Part shown: piece by piece, positions 19,795-28,150 of the stretch | Numbering within the stretch: the stretch's first letter is position 1 | Layout of the letters: each line of letters begins with the position of its first letter | Assembly: GCA_021654635.1 (NCBI GenBank) | Contig: AP025179.1 | Location: forward strand, 62,001-126,000 | Length of the DNA: 64,000 nt | Reading direction: 5' to 3' | Source of the DNA: Mycobacterium kiyosense | GTDB lineage: Bacteria > Actinomycetota > Actinomycetes > Mycobacteriales > Mycobacteriaceae | Notes under the pieces: generated by a model | What the model was told of the DNA's origin: nothing | The model's input: only the letters and a program-made list of their open reading frames with translations | The model's database searches: none | Position numbers and translations under genes: made by a program

Positions 19795-21620
19795 ATGGGA
19801 AGTCGTGTGGAGCTGTTCGCCCAGATACGTAGGGACGCCCGGGTCGAGGGTTTGGGTATTCGGGCGCTTGCTCGTAAGTACAAGGTTGGCCGGGATACGG
19901 TCCGGCACGCGTTGGCGAATCCGGAGCCGCCGAGGCGGAAGACACCGGTGCGGGAGTCGCCGAAACTGGGCCCGCTCAAACCTGCGATTGATGCGATGCT
20001 GCGGACCGATCTGGATGCGCCCCGCAAGCAACGCCACACTGCGACAAGGATTTGCAATCGTCTGGCCGATGAACACGGCGTTGAGGATGTGTCGTATTCG
20101 TCGGTGCGTGACTATGTCCGGGTCCGTCGTGCGGAGATCATCGCCGAGTCCGGTAAGCAGGCGCAGGAAGCGTTCGTGCCGCAGGAACACCCGCCCGGCG
20201 CTGAAGCTGAGGTTGATTTCGGCGAGGTTCACGTCATCCTCGCTGGTGTCAGAACCCGCTGCTACATGTTCGTTTTCCGAATGTCGATGTCCGGCAAGGC
20301 AGTCCATCGGGTGTATGCGACTCAGTCGCAGGAGGCGTTCCTCGAAGGCCACATCGAAGCATTCGACGTGATCGGCGGCATCCCGGTGCGCCATATCCGC
20401 TACGACAACTTGAAGTCTGCGGTCACCTCGGTGGTGTTCGGCCGCGGTCGGGGCAGGGTCGAGAACGACCGGTGGGTGCTGTTCAGATCGTTCTACGGGT
20501 TCGACCCGTTCTACTGCCAGCCGGGAGTGAAAGGCGCCCACGAGAAAGGCGGAGTCGAGGGCGAGATCGGACGTTTCCGCCGCACCTGGCTCACGCCCAT
20601 GCCGGAAGTGGACTCGCTGTCAGAGCTCAACGACTACATCCGCCGCTGCGAAGCACGTGAGGATCATCGGCGGGTCACCGGCCGGCTGCACACCGTGGGC
20701 CAGGACTTCCAGACCGAACGAGAACATCTCGCCGCTCTGCCTGCCGAGCGGTTCGACCCGGGCTGGTGCTGCATCCACGGGTGGACCGGTCGGCGCTGAT
20801 CACGGCGCGGTCGGCGAAGTACTCGGTTCCCGCCCGGTTGATCGGACGCAAAGTCAGGGTGTCGCTGCGGGCCTCGGAGTTGGTCGTCTTCGACGGCCGC
20901 ACTATCGCCGCACGCCATGAACGCGTCACGACCCGCAACGGGCAATCGATCAACCTCGACCACTATCTGGAGGTGTTGCACTGCAAACCCGGCGCGTTGC
21001 CCGGCTCCACCGCGCTTGCTCAGGCCCGCGCCGCCGGCACTTTCACCGCAGCGCACGAGGCGTTCTGGCAGCAGGCCCGCCGCGTCGACGGCGATGCTGG
21101 CGGGACTCGCTCGCTAATCGACGTGCTGCTGCTGCACCGCAGCATGCGCGCTACCGATGTGATCGCCGGGATCCACGCCGCCCTGTCGGTCGGTGCCGTT
21201 TCAGCGGATGTGGTCGCGGTCGAAGCACGCCTGCATGCCGCCGGTGGTGGTCTCGAATCAGACCGTCACGCCGGTAACCATGCCAATACCGTCGATTACC
21301 GGGTCGTCAGTCTGACCCAGCGCCGCCTGGCTGATCCAGCGACCGTGATCGCCGGCCTGCCACCCGACACCCGGCCGCTGCCTGACGTCGCGGCCTACGA
21401 CGAGCTGCTCCAACGCAGACCCCAACACCGCCACCCGGTGACGGAATGGAAGGAACGACTGGATCATGAGCACGGCCACGAAAGTCACCAACACCCTGCG
21501 CCGCCAACGCGGGATGACCCCACAAGCGGCCCAAGCCGCCGTCGATTCCGCATGCCGACGCCTGCGGTTGCCGACCGTGCGTGCGGTGATCGACGAAGCA
21601 GTGAAAGTCGCCGAGCGTGA
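19795..21620 (+). CDS. istA: IS21 transposase IstA (one frameshift)
   Basis: DDE transposase. The N-terminal HTH (GLGIRALARKYKVGRDTVRH, about residues 17-40) is followed by an rve integrase core (EVDFGEVHVILAGVRTRCYM for the first Asp; RYDNLKSAV for the second; KGAHEKGGVEGEIGRFR carrying the Glu), then the Mu-transposase-like C-terminal barrel. The frame breaks at 20760-20762, one G short of the expected four, and continues VLHPRVDRSALITARSAKYS. It ends overlapping istB by about 155 bases; the last residues may not be authentic. If the break is real, the element is immobile; if a sequencing error, IstA is intact. Confidence 0.88.
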
Positions 21621-22356
21621 ACAGCTCACCTACCACGGCTTCCTCGCCGAACTGCTCCTGGCCGAATGCGATGACCGGGACCGCCGATCCACCTTGCGGC
21701 GAGTCGCAGCGGCCGGGTTTCCACGTCAGAAATGGTTGGGCGACTTCGATTTCGACGCCAACCCAAACATCAACGCCGCCACCGTACATACCGTCGCCCA
21801 AGGCGATTGGATACGCCGAGGCGACCCGCTCTGCCTGATCGGCGACTCGGGCACCGGCAAGTCCCACCTGCTCATTGGTGTGGGCACCGCCGCCGCCGAG
21901 CAAGGCTTCCGCGTCCGCTACACACTGGCGACCAAACTGGTCAACGAACTCGTCGAGGCCGCCGATGAAAAGCAACTCGCCCGCACGATCGCCCGCTACG
22001 GCCGCGTCGATCTTTTATGTATCGACGAACTCGGCTACATGGAACTCGACCGCCGGGGCGCGGAGTTGCTGTTCCAAGTACTCACTGAACGCGAGGAAAA
22101 GGCGTCAGTAGCCATCGCATCCAACGAGAGTTTCTCCGGCTGGACCAAAACCTTCACCGACCCCCGACTCTGCGCCGCGATCGTCGACCGACTCACCTTC
22201 CACGGCACCATCATCGAAACCGGCACCACCTCATACCGGCTCAGCCATACCCGCGGTAGCAGCTCGCGATCACAGCCTACGAAGACGCCTGAGCCACCAC
22301 CTCCTCGCCGAGGTGGTCCCGAATCAAGCCGTCACAGTGGTCCTGAGTCAGGTTGA
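21466..22356 (+). CDS. istB: IS21 helper ATPase IstB
   Basis: 296-residue AAA+ ATPase that stimulates IstA and selects target DNA. Walker A GDSGTGKSHLL is near residue 126, Walker B DLLCIDELGYM near 185, and sensor NESFSGW follows. The C-terminal 40 residues are Pro/Ser-rich and overlap the right-end repeats of the element. The ATG overlaps the end of istA, as usual for this family. The reading frame is intact. Confidence 0.93.
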   Translation: MSTATKVTNTLRRQRGMTPQAAQAAVDSACRRLRLPTVRAVIDEAVKVAEREQLTYHGFLAELLLAECDDRDRRSTLRRVAAAGFPRQKWLGDFDFDANPNINAATVHTVAQGDWIRRGDPLCLIGDSGTGKSHLLIGVGTAAAEQGFRVRYTLATKLVNELVEAADEKQLARTIARYGRVDLLCIDELGYMELDRRGAELLFQVLTEREEKASVAIASNESFSGWTKTFTDPRLCAAIVDRLTFHGTIIETGTTSYRLSHTRGSSSRSQPTKTPEPPPPRRGGPESSRHSGPESG

Positions 22357-22364
22357 CATAGAGA

Positions 22365-22370
22365 GTTCCC
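22365..22370 (+). repeat. Target-site duplication, right copy
   Basis: GTTCCC immediately after the right end of the IS21-type element, matching 19644-19649. Confidence 0.88.
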
Positions 22371-22920
22371 GTTCACCGTCGCGATCTTCATGCAGATGAA
22401 GCGCATCGAGGGCGGTATCGGTCCGCTGGGATGCACGCAGCTGGTGACCGGCCTGCTCAACGGGCCGCTGTTCATTCTGCCGATGATCACCTTGTCGGCG
22501 GCCACTTTTCGGGCCGGTGCCACGGACCCGTCAGCGACGCAGAGCCTCAGTGACCTGGGCTGGCTGGCCTTCGTCGGCATCCCAGCCCCCGCCATTGTGC
22601 AGCTGACTTCGATTGCGATCGCCGCGTTCCGCGATCACAGCGAGCGACCGATCTTCGCGCGGTGGGTCGCCTACTTCAACATCTGGTGCGCACTGTCTTT
22701 CCTCTTCGGGGTTCTGGTAATCGTCTTCAAGACCGGGCCGTTCGCGTGGAACGGCATCATCGCTTTCTGGATCCCGCTGACGATCTTCGGCACCTGGTTC
22801 TTCGTGATGGCCTGGGTGATGCTGCACGAGCTCAGGCAACAACACAGTGGAGACGGCCGGGCAACCCTGGACGAGATCAGCACCTAACCGATCCGCATCG
22901 CTATCGCGGGGCGAGTTCGC

Positions 22921-24375
22921 TCATTGCGGCGCCCCGAGTGCGCCGTCCACCAGCGCTGTCGCCAAGGCGCCGTATGGCGGCAGGAACGCCTCCATTACTC
23001 CGCCTTCCCCGCGCACGACAACGCCACGGGCATTGGAGAATTCGCGGAAACCGTCGATTCCGTGGTGGCGTCCCATCCCGCTGCTGCCGACCCCGCCGAA
23101 CCCAAGTGGCGCAAGCGCTCCCTGGAGTCCGCACGCGTTGACGCAGGCGCCGCCTGATACCGTGCGAACCAACACGTCTTGCGTGGCCGCCTCGTCGTGA
23201 CCGAACACGTACAGCCCGAGCGGCCGTTCCCCTCTGTTGATGTAATCGATCGCCTCTGCGATGTCGTCGTAGGGTTTGACGGGCAGGATCGGCCCGAAGA
23301 TCTCTTCCCGCATCAGGCCTAACGACTCAGCGGGATCAACCACGATGACCATGGGCATCCTGCGGGTCCGCGGATCGAGGCGGTCCTCCCCGAGCGGCAC
23401 GACTTCGCAACCGCTGCGCCGCGCTTCGTCAAGCAGGTTCTGCAACCGCTCCAGATGGCCTTGGGTGATGATCCCGGTGCAGTCGTCGCTGCCGGCATAG
23501 TCGGGGGTGTGGGTTCGGTAGTGTTGCTTGGCCAGCGAGATGAACTCGCTCAGTCGATCACGCGGCACCAGGCAGTAGTCGGGCGCGATACACATCTGGC
23601 CGTTCTTCATCATCTTGGTGCCGACGATGTTGGCCACGGCTGGCGCGTCGACACCGTCGTCAAGCAGGACCGCGGGACTTTTGGCCCCGAGTTCGAGGGT
23701 TACCGGAGTCAGGTTTTCCGCGGCTGCGCAAGCGACCGCGCGCCCGACCGACGTACTTCCCGTGTAGAGCAAGTGGTTCCAAGGCAACGTCGGGAAGACC
23801 TTGGCCAGCTCGAGGTTACCGGTGACGACGCTGAGCAGATCGGCGTCGAAGGTCGATGACACCATTTCATGAAGCAACTCCGAGCAATTCGGGGTGAGCT
23901 CAGATGGTTTGATAATTGCCCGATTTCCGGCCGCCAGCATATCGACCACTGGGCCCAGCGAGAGGTCGAAAGGGAAGTTCCACGGCGAGATGATGCCGAT
24001 AACGCCCTTCGGCTGGTAGTGAATGCCCGCCCAACTAGTGCCGTGCAGTTCGGGGTCGGTCTCGCGTAGGGATGGCTGCATCCAGGCCTCGAGATTCTCG
24101 ATAGCGAACTGCGCACGGCCCGCCGTTGAGAGCACCTCGGCGAGGTCCGCCAGCGCTGCGGGGTGCACCGCGAAATCAGCTTGCAGCGCTTGCCGAATCC
24201 TGTTGCGATTGGCGATCACCATTCCTGCCAGCGCCTGCAGGCGTTCGATCCGGCTGTCAACGCTCGGAAAGCTGTCGGTCCGGAATGCCGCCCGTTGGGC
24301 GGCGAAGTCCTTCCGCAATGCTGCGATCGCCGCCGCGTCGTCCGTGGCGTTCTTTGGGGTCGCTATTGTCGCCAT
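22921..24375 (-). CDS. Aldehyde dehydrogenase, coniferyl-aldehyde-dehydrogenase-like
   Basis: 484-residue NAD(P)-dependent aldehyde dehydrogenase oxidising an aldehyde to the acid. Key motifs: IISPWNFPFDLSLGP (substrate/cofactor), YTGSTSVGRAV (NAD binding), LELGAKSPAVLL with the general-base Glu, and KNGQMCIAPDYCLV with the catalytic Cys. It is closest in appearance to the class-3/CalB branch (a C-terminal membrane-associating tail is not evident). Last gene of a four-gene minus-strand operon. Its ATG overlaps the stop of the acyl-CoA ligase gene by 13 bases. It would oxidise the aldehyde made from the P450 product. Confidence 0.92.
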   Translation of the reverse strand: MATIATPKNATDDAAAIAALRKDFAAQRAAFRTDSFPSVDSRIERLQALAGMVIANRNRIRQALQADFAVHPAALADLAEVLSTAGRAQFAIENLEAWMQPSLRETDPELHGTSWAGIHYQPKGVIGIISPWNFPFDLSLGPVVDMLAAGNRAIIKPSELTPNCSELLHEMVSSTFDADLLSVVTGNLELAKVFPTLPWNHLLYTGSTSVGRAVACAAAENLTPVTLELGAKSPAVLLDDGVDAPAVANIVGTKMMKNGQMCIAPDYCLVPRDRLSEFISLAKQHYRTHTPDYAGSDDCTGIITQGHLERLQNLLDEARRSGCEVVPLGEDRLDPRTRRMPMVIVVDPAESLGLMREEIFGPILPVKPYDDIAEAIDYINRGERPLGLYVFGHDEAATQDVLVRTVSGGACVNACGLQGALAPLGFGGVGSSGMGRHHGIDGFREFSNARGVVVRGEGGVMEAFLPPYGALATALVDGALGAPQ

Positions 24376-26111
24376 TTCTCCTCCTCGTCGAAGTTTCGGC
24401 GGTCACCCACGGCACCGGTTGCCGCGTATAGCGCCTCGATGGTGGCGGCGTGCTTTTCGGCGATCCGCCGCCGTCGCAGTTTCATGGTCGGAGTGAGCTC
24501 ATCGCCACCCGGAACCCACGGAGAATCCATGATGGCGAAGCGCTTGATCTGCTCGACCCTCGACAGCCGCGCATTGCCGCGCGCAATTGCCGACTGCACT
24601 TCGTCGTTGAGGGTCGCCCTGGACCGTTCACCGATTTCCTCAGGGTCCAGACAGATCAGCGCGATGTTGTAGGGCCTGCCGTCTCCGATGGCGACGACCT
24701 GTGCGATCAGCGGACATCCGGACTTGATTGCCGATTCGATGTTGGCGGGGGACATGTTCTTGCCCGCGGCGTTGATGATGAGATCCTTCTTGCGGTCCAC
24801 AATGCGAAGCTCGCCGTCGACCAACTGGCCGATATCACCGCTCCTGAAGAATCCGTCCCGTGTGTAGCAGGCCGCAGTCGCCTCAGGCTGATTACGGTAT
24901 CCGCTCATCAAGAGGCGGCCGCGGACGAGGATCTCGCCGTCATCAGCGATCTTGATCTCGACACCTTGCAGCGCAGGACCCGCGCTACCAATCGTGATTC
25001 TGCGCCGTGGATCGGGCGCCGAACAGACGATCCCTTCGGAGAACCCGTATATCTCGGCGAGCGGAACACCGAGTGCGTGGAAAAACGCGACGACGTCGGC
25101 GGCGATGGGTGCTGCGCCGACCTGAGCGCAGCGCACGCGATCGAGTCCGACCGCGCGACGGACCGGTGCGAGGACCGCATCGGCATCGGCGACCGTGTGG
25201 GCAGGTTTTTCGGGCACCGTTTCGTCGTTCAACATGTGGCGGGCCCTCGCGAAGGCGACCACTAAAGCCTCGTTGACCGAGTCACGCTCGCTACCGTCCA
25301 ACGATGCGATGAAATTCTGAACACTGGCCTGAAGCTTCTCCCATACTCTCGGCACTCCGAAGAACCATGTCGGGTGAACGGCTGCGACGACCTCGTTGAT
25401 CCGGCGCGGGTCCGCGCATATCGTGACTTCATCGCCGAAAACGATGGCTCCGTAGTAGGTGGCGCACCGCGCCGCGATATGGGCCATCGGTAGCCAGCAG
25501 ATGGTGTGGCCCCGATCGCCGAGTCCGGTTCGTTCGGCCATCGCAGCCACCGCTGCGAGCACCGAACGATGAGTTAGCTCAACCCCTTTGGGTGGACCTG
25601 TGGTTCCCGAGGTGTAGATGATGGTCGCGATCTCATCCGGGCTTCCCGGATGTACGTCCTGAAGCGGTGTGGTCTCCGACATCCGCTGAAACGCTGCGTC
25701 TTCGATGACGACGGTGGGACCCGCGAAATTCTTTGCCGTCTCGACGAGTGCACGTTCGGTGACGAGCACCTTGGCGTCGGCGTCGGCGAGCAGGTAGTCG
25801 ATCTGTTCAGGTGCCGATGTCGGGTAGACCGAAACGGGTACGGCTCCCAACATCAGTGCCGCGAGATCTGCCAGGTAAAACTCGGACCGGTTGAACAAGA
25901 GCAGTGCCACGGTGTCGCCCCTACCGACCCCGAGGTCGCGAAACCCGGCAGCGAGTCGCCGCGCGCGATTGTCGCAGTCGGCCCATGTGAGGTCCCCGCG
26001 ATCACCAAATATTCTCAGCGCCAAGTCATCTCGGTGCCGTGAGACCGTCGCGCCGAACGCATCAAGCAGGGTCATGTGCACGCTCGTCACGCCGGGCTTC
26101 GAACCTCCCAA
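24363..26111 (-). CDS. AMP-forming acyl-CoA ligase/synthetase (FadD-like)
   Basis: 582-residue ANL-superfamily enzyme that activates a carboxylate with ATP to an acyl-adenylate, then a CoA thioester. P-loop IIYTSGTTGPPKGVE, motif YGFSEGIVCSA in place of YGxTE, motif GDIGQLVDGELRIVDRKKDL, and C-terminal Lys in PTMKLRRRR. Overlaps the P450 gene by 25 bases; the internal ATG at 26075 (MTLLDAFGATV) is an alternative start that still overlaps it. Operon context (P450, ligase, aldehyde dehydrogenase) suggests the substrate is the acid formed by stepwise oxidation of a methyl or alcohol group. Confidence 0.92.
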   Translation of the reverse strand: MGGSKPGVTSVHMTLLDAFGATVSRHRDDLALRIFGDRGDLTWADCDNRARRLAAGFRDLGVGRGDTVALLLFNRSEFYLADLAALMLGAVPVSVYPTSAPEQIDYLLADADAKVLVTERALVETAKNFAGPTVVIEDAAFQRMSETTPLQDVHPGSPDEIATIIYTSGTTGPPKGVELTHRSVLAAVAAMAERTGLGDRGHTICWLPMAHIAARCATYYGAIVFGDEVTICADPRRINEVVAAVHPTWFFGVPRVWEKLQASVQNFIASLDGSERDSVNEALVVAFARARHMLNDETVPEKPAHTVADADAVLAPVRRAVGLDRVRCAQVGAAPIAADVVAFFHALGVPLAEIYGFSEGIVCSAPDPRRRITIGSAGPALQGVEIKIADDGEILVRGRLLMSGYRNQPEATAACYTRDGFFRSGDIGQLVDGELRIVDRKKDLIINAAGKNMSPANIESAIKSGCPLIAQVVAIGDGRPYNIALICLDPEEIGERSRATLNDEVQSAIARGNARLSRVEQIKRFAIMDSPWVPGGDELTPTMKLRRRRIAEKHAATIEALYAATGAVGDRRNFDEEEKWRQ

Positions 26112-27382
26112 GTGACAGGAAGCACGTCATAGCCGCGGGTCGCGATGCTCGGATGGCGTATCGCCGCTTTGCGTTCGACGTGCACCCGGCCCAGTGTTTC
26201 CAGAAAGGTCTGCAGCATGATCGGCAGCTGCAGCTGCGCAAGGTGCACGCCCAGGCAGCGGTGGCGCCCAGCGCCGAAGGACATGAAAGCGTTCATGTCG
26301 TTGGTCGGCCCGCGGTCGAAACGGATCGCGTCGGGATCGGAGAACTTCCCGGCATCGCGATTCGACCCGCCGTTGCAGATCATCACGGTCTCGCCCGCGC
26401 GAATCAGTTGTCCGCCCAGCTCAACGTCCTCGCGAGCTGTTCGGCCCATGAACTGTGACGTGGAGTCATAGCGGTACAACTCGCGCGCCAATATTCCAAC
26501 GCGCCCCGGAATATCTTGCAGCACATACTCATAGGCCTCTGGATTCGCATCGAGTGCGGCGACCATATTGGTGAACTGGTACTTCTGGGTGTCCTGTCCT
26601 GCGAAGTAGAGCAAGCTGAGGTTGTTGACGAGTTGCGATTCGCTCATCGGCTCGGGGTCCGCATCATTGGCCTGGATGACCGCGCTGATGAAATCCTCAC
26701 CGGGGCTCTCGCGGCGATGTGCAACCAGGTCGGTGAAGTACGACTCCAGTCCTACGATCGCGTCATTCGAGCGGGACAATTGCTCATCGGTCATCGGCGA
26801 CACTTCGAGCACCGGCGCGAAGTCGTACACCCACTGCGCCACTTGGGCGTAGTCATCGCGCGGCACGTTGAGAAGCGCCCCGATGGTGGCCAGCGGGATC
26901 TCACGGGAGAAATCGGCGACGACGTCGGCTCTTCTACTCGGGTACAGCGCATCGAGTCGATCCCGGCACAATTGCTCGATCATCGGTGCAAGACCCTGGA
27001 TCCGGGCCGATGTGAACGGCGCGCGAAACACGCGACGCAGCCTGGTGTGCAAGGGCGCGTCGTTGCACACCAGCATGCTCATCGCGATCTTGAAATACGG
27101 CTCCTCGACGACAGCGGGGCCCTGACGATTGATCTGATACTGGGCGAACGACACGGCCAGCCGGTCGTCGGAAAACGCCGTCTTGACATCGTCGAATCTC
27201 GTTACGAGCCAAGCATTCATCTCCTTGACGAAGAGCACGGGTTCCAACTCGCGCAGCCGAGCGTATGTCGGATAGGGATCGACGATGTGCTCCCAGGTGA
27301 GCAACTTTGCCGCGATCGCAACAGCCTCAGGGTGCGGCGGTCGGTTGTCCACCGCGCGAGCCGAAAGGGATGCGTTGCTCAT
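26087..27382 (-). CDS. Cytochrome P450
   Basis: 431-residue soluble bacterial P450. I-helix LLYFAGQDTQKYQ carries the acid-alcohol-like DT; the heme loop FGAGRHRCLGVHLA has the Cys ligand at residue 376. The ExxR pair is LARELYRYDS. The overall look is CYP of the terpenoid/steroid-hydroxylating type, but the subfamily cannot be assigned by eye. It starts inside the stop of the PadR gene (ATGA, 27379-27382). No ferredoxin is encoded in this operon, so electrons must come from elsewhere. Confidence 0.93.
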   Translation of the reverse strand: MSNASLSARAVDNRPPHPEAVAIAAKLLTWEHIVDPYPTYARLRELEPVLFVKEMNAWLVTRFDDVKTAFSDDRLAVSFAQYQINRQGPAVVEEPYFKIAMSMLVCNDAPLHTRLRRVFRAPFTSARIQGLAPMIEQLCRDRLDALYPSRRADVVADFSREIPLATIGALLNVPRDDYAQVAQWVYDFAPVLEVSPMTDEQLSRSNDAIVGLESYFTDLVAHRRESPGEDFISAVIQANDADPEPMSESQLVNNLSLLYFAGQDTQKYQFTNMVAALDANPEAYEYVLQDIPGRVGILARELYRYDSTSQFMGRTAREDVELGGQLIRAGETVMICNGGSNRDAGKFSDPDAIRFDRGPTNDMNAFMSFGAGRHRCLGVHLAQLQLPIMLQTFLETLGRVHVERKAAIRHPSIATRGYDVLPVTWEVRSPA

Positions 27383-27993
27383 CGGAGTTCCTCTCGGGCA
27401 TCGTCTGATGTGGGTCGGGAAGTTCTGAGATCGTTTGCGTTCGTGGCGAGTTCGCGCCAGAACGCGATAAAGGCCCGCTCGAAGGCTTGGCCGGCCTTGA
27501 GTGTTGCCAATGCGTGCCCATGTTCGGGCCAGTTGCGGTAGCGGTTCTCGAGGTCGCTGAAAAAGGCCAGCCTGCTCTTGCGGACCAGCAGCTGCTCTTC
27601 GGCCATCCGTTGCACACTCGCGCCGTCGACGAGGCTGCCGAAGTGCAGCTTCAGCAGTGCTTCATCGCGCAATTCGGGCGCCTGACTGGCGGGTTCCTCG
27701 ATCCAACTCCGCAACGCAGCAGTCCCGTCTTCGGTGATCTCGAAGAATTGCCTTCTGCGCCCGTCAGTTTCGGTATGTGAGGTCAGCAAGCCCAGCGCTT
27801 CGAGTCGCTTGGGTTCGCGATAGAGGACGGCGTGGGGGAGCGGCCAGAAATACCCGATGGAGCCTGATACGTAACTCTTGAGTTGGTATGACGTTGTCGG
27901 CCCGCGGACCGCAACGATGCCGAGGACGATGTAAGACGCGTGTGAAATCCTCGGGTCGGACCCCTCGTTAGCGTCAGCGCCAAGAATATGCAC
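27379..27993 (-). CDS. PadR-family regulator of the P450 operon
   Basis: 204 residues: winged helix (SHASYIVLGIVAVRGPTTSY, then AVLYREPKRLEALGLLTSHT) in residues 17-90 and a helical Vir-like C-terminal half. The GTG start at 27991-27993 lies within the left arm of a perfect 21-bp palindrome (27991-28011), consistent with autoregulation. First gene of the operon with the P450, ligase and aldehyde dehydrogenase, each overlapping the next. It probably derepresses in the presence of the pathway substrate. Confidence 0.88.
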   Translation of the reverse strand: MHILGADANEGSDPRISHASYIVLGIVAVRGPTTSYQLKSYVSGSIGYFWPLPHAVLYREPKRLEALGLLTSHTETDGRRRQFFEITEDGTAALRSWIEEPASQAPELRDEALLKLHFGSLVDGASVQRMAEEQLLVRKSRLAFFSDLENRYRNWPEHGHALATLKAGQAFERAFIAFWRELATNANDLRTSRPTSDDAREELR

Positions 27994-28011
27994 CGTATCA
28001 ATGATACGGTG
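27991..28011 (-). promoter_or_regulatory. Perfect palindrome at the start of the PadR-P450 operon, probable operator
   Basis: CACCGTATCA at 27991-28000 and TGATACGGTG at 28002-28011 are exact inverted repeats around one base. The site covers the GTG start of the PadR gene. Binding here would block initiation of the whole four-gene operon. Confidence 0.7.
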
Positions 28012-28150
28012 TCGAACATCATATTCCTAGGGGTGTTATTGCACCGAAGGACCTGATCACCGGCACGCTCGACGCCATAGACGTCGCGATCCATATCGTC
28101 GCTGGGCGTGTAAGTACTCCGTGTGGCAAACCGCAGCGCCTCCCGGCTGC

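Larger units (their letters stand above)
19650..22364 (+). mobile_element. IS21-family insertion sequence, 2715 bp
   Basis: Carries istA and istB and is bounded by imperfect terminal inverted repeats, TGGCTATGACA at the left and TCTCTATGTCA read inward from the right (19 of the first 26 positions match). It is flanked by an exact 6-bp duplication GTTCCC. Inside each end are repeated TGATTCAGGACC-type motifs: 19664-19675, 19688-19699 and 19732-19743 on the left, and inverted copies at 22315-22326 and 22339-22350 on the right. These are the multiple transposase-binding repeats typical of IS21. It interrupts membrane family member 3. I cannot match it to a named IS. Confidence 0.9.
19441..22887 (+). 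pseudogene. Unknown membrane protein, family member 3 of 4, interrupted by an IS21-type element
   Basis: The first 69 codons (19441-19649) encode the family N terminus with LVPPPSPNQTAQQLAAFYAD. The rest lies beyond the insertion (22371-22887), with MQMKRIEGGIGPLGCTQLVT and KTGPFAWNGIIAFWIPL. Removing the 2715-bp element and one copy of the 6-bp target duplication leaves 726 bases, a perfect uninterrupted 241-codon gene, and the junction reads GLTFPFTVAIF. Insertion therefore inactivated an otherwise intact gene and is probably recent. The first segment alone would give a truncated protein with two membrane helices. Confidence 0.9.

Noticed and set aside
19708..20541. Minus-strand open frame inside the IS21-type element
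   Set aside because: Shadow of istA; translates to low-quality sequence with no motif.
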